From NCBI GenBank assembly GCA_019753105.1, contig JAIELJ010000003.1:1-64000 (forward strand): DNA of 64,000 nucleotides, written 5' to 3'. Position 1 is the stretch's first letter. Every line of letters starts with the position of its first letter. The notes under the pieces are model-generated. The model was given only the letters and a program-made list of their open reading frames with translations, searched no databases and had not been told where the DNA came from. This document shows positions 27,876 to 34,795 of this stretch, piece by piece. Both the position numbers and the translations under genes were made by a program. This DNA is from Hyphomonadaceae bacterium. GTDB taxonomy: Bacteria; Pseudomonadota; Alphaproteobacteria; Caulobacterales; Aquidulcibacteraceae.

Positions 27876-28115
27876 CTACGGCCAGGTCTCATAAGACTCG
27901 CGGGCGCGCAGGAGGCGGTTCAGGACGACGATTGCGAGGGCGCCGAGACCAAGCGCTTCCAGACCGTCGAACCCATGCCGGTGCGCAAGCCAGACCACAA
28001 GCAGGCCCAGCGCGAGTTTTGGCGTCCAGCGTACGAGCGACAGTGTGATCGCGTAACCTGCTTCCAGCAGCACCATGAGGATGAGCGCGGCGACGGCGAC
28101 AATCAGCGCTTCCAT
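27876..28115 (-). CDS. Small membrane protein
   Basis: 79 residues with two to three hydrophobic segments (MEALIVAVAALILMVLLEAG, VRWTPKLALGLLVVWLA, LEALGLGALAIVVLNRLL). Its start overlaps the end of the HNH-like gene by 13 bp, suggesting translational coupling. No family recognised. Confidence 0.55.
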   Translation of the reverse strand: MEALIVAVAALILMVLLEAGYAITLSLVRWTPKLALGLLVVWLAHRHGFDGLEALGLGALAIVVLNRLLRARESYETWP

Positions 28116-28441
28116 GGCGGCGCTCCGAAGGTTTGATGCTGTTTCTCGAACGGGCGGCCGCGTAATTTTGGGCCATACTTGCGACGGCGGTGGTATTGGC
28201 CTAGCGCGTCCTCGCCGCGCAGCCGCTTCACTTTCCAGATGGCTTTAATGTCGCGCAGCGTTTTGACTTTGTGACACGAAGCGCACATCAGCTGATCGGG
28301 CTTTGCGTGTGCCCATGCATTCGGCGTTGAGTGCTCGCCGATTAAATCTTCGGTCTCGTCGCAATCATCGACGCAGCACATGCCGTCCTGCTTCAAGAGC
28401 AAGGCTTCGTACTCGCGTGCAGTCAAATAGAGCCGGCGCAT
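28103..28441 (-). CDS. HNH-endonuclease-like protein
   Basis: 112 residues. The arrangement CCVDDCDETEDLIGEH, then LMCASCHKVKTLRD, gives two CxxC-type zinc knuckles flanking a central EH pair, as in HNH/ββα-Me nucleases. Only the short core is present, without a DNA-binding partner domain. Members cut DNA in mobile elements, restriction and phage packaging. Likely part of the accessory region; activity is inferred. Confidence 0.6.
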   Translation of the reverse strand: MRRLYLTAREYEALLLKQDGMCCVDDCDETEDLIGEHSTPNAWAHAKPDQLMCASCHKVKTLRDIKAIWKVKRLRGEDALGQYHRRRKYGPKLRGRPFEKQHQTFGAPPWKR

Positions 28442-28573
28442 ATGCGTCCTCCATCGCGAAAGCGATGGGGCGCGGCGTCGTCACAGGATGGCTCTCGTGC
28501 GAGCCAAACGGTCCCCAGAAATCGTGAGAACAAAAGAAGCACAAACGTGCTTCGTGTGTCAACACTTCAGGTG

Positions 28574-28891
28574 ATGGCCTATTGGACGCCGCCTTTGCCG
28601 AAGCGTTTCGGACAAGTGCCTTTCGGGCACGGGCTCGTTTTCACCTGTGTGCATTGCGGACGCCACCAAGCGGTGTCGCGAGATGGCGCGCTCGAAGCAT
28701 GGGGGCGATTGGGAATTATCGAAGAGGTCGCTAAGCGCACGCGGTGCAGATACGACCGTTGCGAGAAGCGCAAGCGTCGTGGCCATACGGTCGTGATCGC
28801 GCCTTACAAAGCAAAACTTGGATCAGTGCAGGAGCTCGACGCGCTCGTGCGAAGGATCCAAGCGCTCAAACCAAATCGGAAAGTGGGGTGA
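28574..28891 (+). CDS. Small zinc-ribbon-like hypothetical protein
   Basis: 105 residues from the ATG giving MAYWTPPLPKRFGQVPFG; frames extending further upstream are low-complexity and overlap the divergent gene. CVHC and a later CRYDRC could bind zinc. The rest is basic (KRKRRGH). Function not recognised. Confidence 0.5.
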   Translation: MAYWTPPLPKRFGQVPFGHGLVFTCVHCGRHQAVSRDGALEAWGRLGIIEEVAKRTRCRYDRCEKRKRRGHTVVIAPYKAKLGSVQELDALVRRIQALKPNRKVG

Positions 28892-28920
28892 GATCTAGAC
28901 GGGCGAACCCGCGTTCGCGC

Positions 28921-28992
28921 GGGACGCGCTCTCGTGAACCGAGCCGCGCCGACCTGAAGAAGAGGCGCGTCTCGGCCCTACGGGCTTCGATC
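28921..28992. repeat. Dispersed intergenic repeat, copy 1
   Basis: Contains CTCTCGTGAACCGAGCCGC and, 20 bp later, CTCGGCCCTACGGGCTTCGAT. The first CCGAG can pair with the CTCGG of the second part. The same two blocks recur at 57972-58068 and, in varying completeness, at 60152, 60661 and 61246. Confidence 0.7.
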
Positions 28993-29040
28993 GCTTTCGC
29001 ACTGCCGTATCGTCAGGTATGAGATACGCTTGCGTGATGG

Positions 29041-29898
29041 ATGCCAATGAAACTCTTTGAATCAGACGATCCGCGCCCGTTCTACGATCTGGTGCGCGAA
29101 GATCCTCATGCGTTGCGCGCCTCGTTCGAAGCGTTGCTGGACGAGGACTTGCCGGAGCAAGCCTATCAACGACACCTTGAGCAACACACTGAACTGGTGC
29201 CGCGCGAATTTGTGCAAAACCACGGCGTTCATTTCGATCTCGTGTTTCGCAAACTGCCGTTTGGCACGAACTACAAGAGTGACTTCTTCTATCTCTCCAA
29301 GAGTTCGGATGATTGGAATTGCGTATTCATCGAGCTGGAGCGGCCGCAAGCAAAATTTTTCAAGCCGAAGTCCAACGACCTCACCGCTGAATTTCTTGCG
29401 GGGCTCAATCAGATCGACACTTGGCGCGGTTGGTTTCTAAATCCAGCGAACCGCCAGTTCTTTCTCGATTCGACGCTTGCCGATGTCCGCAAACCACTCG
29501 GCAGCAATCCTGCCTATATGAAGTACGTACTCGTTATCGGCCGGCGATCCGAGTACGCGGGCAATGACACGCGGCGCCAGCTGGTGAAGGCGAAGGAGGC
29601 CGACGACTTCAAGATCATTACTTACGACAGCCTCATGGAGGATTTGAAGCGTAAGTACCCGCTCTACATAGCCGCCCGCCGGAACGACTACGTCGACATC
29701 CTCTCAGATGAACTTGTCGGAGAGAGCATGTTTGCGTGGATGCAGCCTGAGCAAATTCGAGTGGGTGCGGCGTTGCTGGACAAAATCAAGACCCATCGCA
29801 CCAACCACTTTCGCACCGATGGAGGTAAGCGGTCCGAGGTTTTTAGATTCGTGGAGGATCGTTTACGCGTTCGGAATTCGCCTCCAGAGGAGGACTGA
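29041..29898 (+). CDS. Shedu/DUF4263-like nuclease candidate
   Basis: 285 residues. The middle (residues ~78-135) matches the PD-(D/E)XK layout of DUF4263/Shedu proteins: NYKSDFFYLSKSSDDWNCVF then IELERPQAKFF, and a following LNQIDTWRGW helix. Shedu is an anti-phage single-gene system whose nuclease is of this type, and proteins of this family also sit in other accessory roles. The usual ELK triad reads ELE here, so catalysis is uncertain. An alternative start is six bases downstream. Confidence 0.65.
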   Translation: MPMKLFESDDPRPFYDLVREDPHALRASFEALLDEDLPEQAYQRHLEQHTELVPREFVQNHGVHFDLVFRKLPFGTNYKSDFFYLSKSSDDWNCVFIELERPQAKFFKPKSNDLTAEFLAGLNQIDTWRGWFLNPANRQFFLDSTLADVRKPLGSNPAYMKYVLVIGRRSEYAGNDTRRQLVKAKEADDFKIITYDSLMEDLKRKYPLYIAARRNDYVDILSDELVGESMFAWMQPEQIRVGAALLDKIKTHRTNHFRTDGGKRSEVFRFVEDRLRVRNSPPEED

Positions 29899-29919
29899 GC
29901 TCAATCAGTGCGCTCGTCG

Positions 29920-30258
29920 TTACTCCGACGTTGAGCGGCGCGCGTTGATCCAGCGGTCGAGGTCGACGGGATCATAACGGATCGCTCTATCCGTAGACTT
30001 CACAAACCGCGGTCCTCTTCCCGCGCCGCGCATCTTGTCGAGAGTTGATTTTGAAAGGCCGAGCCGGGCGGCGGCTTGACGAACATTGAGCAGCGCGTCC
30101 GGCGTGGGTTGGCTGCTTTGATTGGCACGCAATGCCGGACCGGCCGCGCGCGCTGCTTTCGCTGCGCGCGATTTTTTGGACGCCAGCGGCGGGGCGCCGC
30201 CGAACAGATCAGCCTGCTTTTCCTCATCCTTTGCTCTGGCGCCCGAGCGTTTCGTCAT
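29920..30258 (-). CDS. AlpA/excisionase-like HTH protein
   Basis: 112 residues. A basic, low-complexity N-terminus (~45 residues) precedes an HTH_17-type domain: LLNVRQAAARLGLSKSTLDK, then GRGPRFVKSTDRAIRYDPVDLDRWI, typical of MerR-like AlpA/excisionase proteins. Its start overlaps the end of trbI (ATGA), making it the last gene of the conjugation operon. It may regulate excision or the operon; the target is unknown. Confidence 0.8.
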   Translation of the reverse strand: MTKRSGARAKDEEKQADLFGGAPPLASKKSRAAKAARAAGPALRANQSSQPTPDALLNVRQAAARLGLSKSTLDKMRGAGRGPRFVKSTDRAIRYDPVDLDRWINARRSTSE

Positions 30259-31418
30259 CGGCGATAAGGTCTCAGCACAATATCCTGGCTGACTAGGACG
30301 CGGACGGGAGCGCCGGCGCGAATGCGAAGCGTTGGACGCACGCTGAGTTCGCGATCGACAATACGTCCGCCCACGCGGGCCGCTTCTTGCGCGGCGGCGT
30401 TGCCGACGCTTTCAGTCAAACGATCGGCGTCGTCGCCTTCGGCTTCATTGGCGGCGACAGATAAGGCGCCTGACAGAAGCGATGCGACGGCGATACGGCC
30501 AAGGTGGGCATCGACGCTGTCGCTCACGCCCGATGCGCCTGCCGCGTCCGTGCCCGGCATGCCGCGGAGCGCGATCGACCAGCCGTTCGGCATCACCAGG
30601 CGATTCCAAACGATGAGGAGGCGTTGATCGCCGTGAATGGTGGCGGCGTCGTATGAACCCAGGAGGCGCGCGCCTTGCGGCACCAAGAGATGCTCACCGG
30701 TCACGCTGTCGTACACATCCTCCGTCACCTGCGCGACAACGCGGCCTGGCTGATCGGAATTGAGTGCGGTGACGAGCGCCGCCGAGATCGTTGATCCGGC
30801 TTGCACCGTGTAACGCGAGCGTGGCGGCCGATATGCGGCGTCGAGCACGCCGTCGTCGCGGCCGCGTTGGCTTGCAAGGAACGCGGCGCCCGGTCCCGGC
30901 GCCAAAGCAGCGTTGTCGCCGATCGGTGGCGATGCGCCAGGACGCTGTGCTTCGGCGCCAAAGCGAATGGCGGAAATTCTAGCGGCGTCTGCTTCCAATG
31001 CGAGCGGCGAGGGTGCAGCCGGTTCGCTTGGCGCGGAGGCTTCCATCGCTTCTGCTTGTCCCTCCGGGCGCTGGTCCCCCCACAGGAAGTCGTGTCCTTC
31101 TTCGAGCGGCGGCCGCAAATCTTCGTCGCTATATTCGGCTTCCGCCAGACGGACGCTTTCTGGCGGAGACGCCGGCTGCACAGGTTGCGAACTCTCGGCC
31201 GCAGCTCTGGTGCGGTCGCGATCCGACAAACCATTCACGAGGGCGAAGGCGACGACGGCGCTCAAGACCAGCGACGCCGCCATCAATGTCTTGCGCGAGA
31301 GCCGCTTTGGTTTGGGCGGCGCTGCGCGAATGGCCGTCACCGGCGGCACATGCGACTTTGGTTGCAGGGGTTGGGCGGGATCATCATCGACCGCCGCCGC
31401 TTCTCCATCAGCGCTCAT
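30255..31418 (-). CDS. trbI: T4SS protein TrbI (VirB10 family)
   Basis: 387 residues. A short cytoplasmic N-terminus and one membrane segment (LMAASLVLSAVVAFALVNGL, residues ~45-64) are followed by a long Pro/Ala/Glu-rich periplasmic linker. The VirB10 C-terminal domain then follows (SRYTVQAGSTISAALVTALN ... PQGARLLGSYD ... LVMPNGWSIALRGMPGTDAAG). It bridges the inner- and outer-membrane parts of the mating-pair channel. Overlaps trbG and the HTH gene by 4 bp. Confidence 0.95.
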   Translation of the reverse strand: MSADGEAAAVDDDPAQPLQPKSHVPPVTAIRAAPPKPKRLSRKTLMAASLVLSAVVAFALVNGLSDRDRTRAAAESSQPVQPASPPESVRLAEAEYSDEDLRPPLEEGHDFLWGDQRPEGQAEAMEASAPSEPAAPSPLALEADAARISAIRFGAEAQRPGASPPIGDNAALAPGPGAAFLASQRGRDDGVLDAAYRPPRSRYTVQAGSTISAALVTALNSDQPGRVVAQVTEDVYDSVTGEHLLVPQGARLLGSYDAATIHGDQRLLIVWNRLVMPNGWSIALRGMPGTDAAGASGVSDSVDAHLGRIAVASLLSGALSVAANEAEGDDADRLTESVGNAAAQEAARVGGRIVDRELSVRPTLRIRAGAPVRVLVSQDIVLRPYRR

Positions 31419-32359
31419 CGTCTGCCTCCCACGCTGCGAGGGCGTTCGCGGCTGATGCGGACGATGGTCTGTTGCTGGGCGCCAAGGCGGAGCTCAGCGA
31501 CGTCGAACAGACGGTCGATCACGTAGCGATTGCCCGAGACGCGGTAGTTGACGAGAGCGACTTGCGCGCCGTCCCGGAGGAAGAGCGGTGGTGCTTCACT
31601 CGTCGAGATGTCGAGTGGAAACTCGATATAGGTTCTGCGCCCGTCGTCGAACACGCGCACCGGGCGCCAGGACGGGAACCTTCCACGTGTCACATCGATG
31701 CGATAGCGAAAGTTCAGGTCGTCGAGCGCGACGCCGCTTATGCCGCCGGAATTGTGCTCAGCTTCACGATTGGGATAGCGCCAGGCCGTCTGCGCTGAAT
31801 AGGCTGAGCCTTGCACGGCGATGGCTTCGATCAAATAGGTGCGCCGGTCGGTCGCCAGCACGATGTTGGTGCGGATGCCCGCGCGCGTTGGTTTGATCAG
31901 CAACAGAGTGCGCGGGTCGGCGAGGTCGCCTGACGTCGTCTCTTCGACCATCCAGCGTGTCGTATCCCCAGCGGCCACGGTGACGATGGCTTCGCCCGAT
32001 TCAAGCAGAATGGTCGAGAGATAGCCTGGCGCGGCGTAAACTTCGTAGAGCGCGCCCGGCGTGTAGTCATACATCTGCGTCGCATCGACAAACGCATCGG
32101 GATCGGGACGCCTACGCGCTTCTGCATTTGCACTCGTCAACGCGCTGATCGGCGCGACGGCGCGCGCTCTGCGCGGCGGCGATGGCGGCTGAGCTTGTGG
32201 GGGGAGGAGGTCTTCAGCGGCGGCCGGGACGCTCGGGGCGGGCAGATCGGCGGTTGGTTGACCCAAATCGAGCGCGGCGGGTGAATCTTCCATGCTGGTT
32301 GTTGCGCATGCCGACAGCATCAAGAGAGCGCCTAGTGTGTTGCGAAGCGCGCTTTTCAT
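31415..32359 (-). CDS. trbG: T4SS protein TrbG (VirB9 family)
   Basis: 314 residues with a lipoprotein signal (GALLMLSACATTS), as usual for the outer-membrane core component. The VirB9/CagX region includes MYDYTPGALYEVYAAPGYLS, TTRWMVEETTSG, GIRTNIVLATDRRTYLIEA and a late TYIEFP. With TrbI and TrbF it forms the channel core. Its start overlaps the end of trbF by 4 bp. Confidence 0.95.
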   Translation of the reverse strand: MKSALRNTLGALLMLSACATTSMEDSPAALDLGQPTADLPAPSVPAAAEDLLPPQAQPPSPPRRARAVAPISALTSANAEARRRPDPDAFVDATQMYDYTPGALYEVYAAPGYLSTILLESGEAIVTVAAGDTTRWMVEETTSGDLADPRTLLLIKPTRAGIRTNIVLATDRRTYLIEAIAVQGSAYSAQTAWRYPNREAEHNSGGISGVALDDLNFRYRIDVTRGRFPSWRPVRVFDDGRRTYIEFPLDISTSEAPPLFLRDGAQVALVNYRVSGNRYVIDRLFDVAELRLGAQQQTIVRISRERPRSVGGRR

Positions 32360-33063
32360 TGCTGACCTCCACGCAGCGTGGCGGCGGGCGCCTCGGGCGA
32401 GAACGAAAACTCAGTGATGAAAAGACCAAGCGGGTTGCGGGCGAGCGCATCGGAACTGCGTGGACGTTCAAACCGGATGGTGAAGAGGCCGGTATAGGCG
32501 CTTCGCGCGCCGCCATTGGCGCCGTGCGTGGCTTCGATCCAGGACACCTGCCAGGTCTCGTCCGACCGTTGCACGATCGAGGTGATAATGGCGGTGCGCG
32601 CGGTCGTGCCGAGAAGCGAGAACGGATCTTCTTCGCGGGCGACTTCGTTCAGATGCTGCGCCGCTTGCGGGGTCAGGAAGCGATAGGCTTGCAGCCAATT
32701 TTCTCTGAGCACTACGCCATCGGTCGGCACGCCGCGCACAAGCTTGACGAAATGACCAAGGAAGTAGCTGACCTGCGCGTCCGTTGGGGTGTACTCGCCG
32801 CCGGCGGGACGCACGGACAGAACCGCGCCTTGCGGGCTCACTTCGACGACATGCACGAAGGTGCGCTTCTGGAGCGCGACCAGAGTCATTCCAATAGCGA
32901 GCGTGACTGCGAGCGCTCCTAAACTCATCGCCACCCAACGCCACGTCACTGCGGCCTGCACGGCGCTGCCCATGCGCCGGTCCCAGGCTTGCTGGGCGCG
33001 CATGTGCGGCGTGTCGGCAGGCTCCGGCGCGTAGCTTTTGGGCGGTTGTCGAAAGGCAAGCAT
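32356..33063 (-). CDS. trbF: T4SS protein TrbF (VirB8 family)
   Basis: 235 residues from MLAFRQPPKSYAPEP. One membrane segment (ALAVTLAIGMTLVALQK) anchors a periplasmic VirB8-type domain (FLGHFVKLVRGVPTDGVVLREN ... SIVQRSDETWQVSWIEATHG). It acts as a nucleation factor for the channel. Separated from trbL by 10 bp. Confidence 0.93.
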   Translation of the reverse strand: MLAFRQPPKSYAPEPADTPHMRAQQAWDRRMGSAVQAAVTWRWVAMSLGALAVTLAIGMTLVALQKRTFVHVVEVSPQGAVLSVRPAGGEYTPTDAQVSYFLGHFVKLVRGVPTDGVVLRENWLQAYRFLTPQAAQHLNEVAREEDPFSLLGTTARTAIITSIVQRSDETWQVSWIEATHGANGGARSAYTGLFTIRFERPRSSDALARNPLGLFITEFSFSPEAPAATLRGGQQ

Positions 33064-33073
33064 GAGGGCTCCG

Positions 33074-34066
33074 TCAAGATTTGCGTTGGGGTTTCGGTTG
33101 CATCGCTGCGTAGTTTGGCGCACTGCGCGCGCCGCCTTGGCCGCCGCGCACGGTCGGAGGACGCCCGCCGCCACGGGCGCCGCGCACGGCGCGGCCTGCG
33201 CCAGATGCGAGGACCTTGGTGGTGACGGCTGCGCCCACGCCCATGCCGACCGCGGCAATGCCGCCTTGGATCGGTTGCGCGGCTGAAAGGCTTGGGTTGC
33301 CTTGCATCACTTCGCTCGCGAGCGAAGGCGCAAGGAATGAGAGCGCGAGGATGGTAAGACCGAACAAGAGCACGTCGAGCGCGCCGCCATTCTCCAGTGT
33401 CATCGTTTGCGGCAGCGTGGCGACGAAGGTGATGGCGACACTGGCGACGAAGGCCAGGAGAAAGAGCCGAACCGCCGAACTCGCGACCCACCCAAGCGGT
33501 CGCTCCGCAACCCATGCCGTGCCGGAGAAAACACCCCAGGGCAGCGCAATGAACGCGGCGAGCGAGCCGAGCTTAAAGGCGATGAGCTGCACGAAGATTT
33601 GCAGCGCCAGCACGAAGAAGGCGACGAGGATGATGACGCCTGCGAGAAGTATGGTCGCGAGCGTCAGGAAGTCGGTGAAGATATTCATGCCGTCGCCCAT
33701 TTCCATGGTGCGGCCGAAGAGTTCTTTGCCTTGTGCTGCGACGCTTGCGGGATCGTGCAATTGAGCCAAGCTCATGCCTGAACCGCCGGCCTTCAATCCA
33801 AGCAGCGCGCCCGATTGATTGATGGCGCCGGCGATCGCGTTCCAATTATTGACCAGGAAAGCAAAGAGACCGACGAACAGCACCTTCCGAAAGAAGGGTG
33901 CAATCGGCGCTTCGCCCTTTAAGGCCCACATCGCGCCCGCAAGCGTCACCGAGATGACGATGAGCGTGTTCAGGACGAACGCGACATCGCCTTGAATGAG
34001 GCCAAAGCCCGCGTCCGCGAGACCTAAGAACCGCTCCAGAAATCCGTTGACGTTGTCGCCTTGCAT
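33074..34066 (-). CDS. trbL: T4SS protein TrbL (VirB6 family)
   Basis: 330 residues with at least five membrane segments (for example NTLIVISVTLAGAMWALKG, ILLAGVIILVAFFVLALQIF, LGSLAAFIALPWGVFSG, VLLFGLTILALSFLAPSLA). The C-terminal ~60 residues are Gly/Arg-rich and basic. It is the polytopic inner-membrane component of the transfer channel. Its start is 15 bp after trbJ. Confidence 0.92.
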   Translation of the reverse strand: MQGDNVNGFLERFLGLADAGFGLIQGDVAFVLNTLIVISVTLAGAMWALKGEAPIAPFFRKVLFVGLFAFLVNNWNAIAGAINQSGALLGLKAGGSGMSLAQLHDPASVAAQGKELFGRTMEMGDGMNIFTDFLTLATILLAGVIILVAFFVLALQIFVQLIAFKLGSLAAFIALPWGVFSGTAWVAERPLGWVASSAVRLFLLAFVASVAITFVATLPQTMTLENGGALDVLLFGLTILALSFLAPSLASEVMQGNPSLSAAQPIQGGIAAVGMGVGAAVTTKVLASGAGRAVRGARGGGRPPTVRGGQGGARSAPNYAAMQPKPQRKS

Positions 34067-34081
34067 GGGTGTGCGCTCCGA

Positions 34082-34795
34082 TCAAAAGCGCGGCGTGACA
34101 GGTTGAGCGGGCCGATCGACCTCGGTCGGAAAGGCGCGCCGGCGGATTTCGCGCGAGCGTTCTTCCTGGGCGATGCGTTCGAGCCGTTCGGTCGCCAGGG
34201 CGCGCGCTTGAGCGGCCTGCAGGGCTTGCAATTGCGCGATCTGGGAGGAGAGAACACCGATTGCTTGGGTCGTGGCCTGTTCGGCCGAGGTTTGACCTTG
34301 CGCGTTCGAGCTTGCTTGAAGAGCGCGAGACATCGCGCCTTCCGCGTCGTCCAGCCCATCGCTGCTGGCCGAAGCGCTGATCGTCATCAGCGCTTCGACG
34401 CTGTTGCGGCTCTCCTCAAGCCAGCGATCCGATTGTCCTAGTAGGCCATCCAAGTCGAAGTTGGAGACATCCTCGGGATAGAGGTCGCGCATGTCGCCGG
34501 CGATGGTCTCGGCATTCTGCTGCAAACCCTCAGCTTCACGGAGCAGGTCGCGAACGCTTCCGATCGAGGCTGACAGCTCCGGCGACATTTCGAGACCCAG
34601 GCTCTCAAGCATCTGCGCTTGCTGGCGGATCTGTTCGATCTGGTTGTTGATCTGCGAGATCATGTGCGTGACCTGGGTAATGCTCTGCGCCAGATTGGCG
34701 GGATCGAGCACAACCCATTGTGCGCGCGCGGGCGCAGTCGCGAGCGTCAGCGCGACCGCGCAAGCGGCGATGAAGAGACGTGCCTTGCCTTTCAT
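34082..34795 (-). CDS. trbJ: T4SS protein TrbJ (VirB5 family)
   Basis: 237 residues with a signal peptide (MKGKARLFIAACAVALTLATAPARA-QWVV). The mature part is a long helical bundle (ITQVTHMISQINNQIEQIRQ QAQMLE region and several Gln/Glu/Ala-rich coiled stretches), the expected form of this minor pilus or channel protein. Start overlaps trbE by 4 bp (ATGA). Confidence 0.92.
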   Translation of the reverse strand: MKGKARLFIAACAVALTLATAPARAQWVVLDPANLAQSITQVTHMISQINNQIEQIRQQAQMLESLGLEMSPELSASIGSVRDLLREAEGLQQNAETIAGDMRDLYPEDVSNFDLDGLLGQSDRWLEESRNSVEALMTISASASSDGLDDAEGAMSRALQASSNAQGQTSAEQATTQAIGVLSSQIAQLQALQAAQARALATERLERIAQEERSREIRRRAFPTEVDRPAQPVTPRF

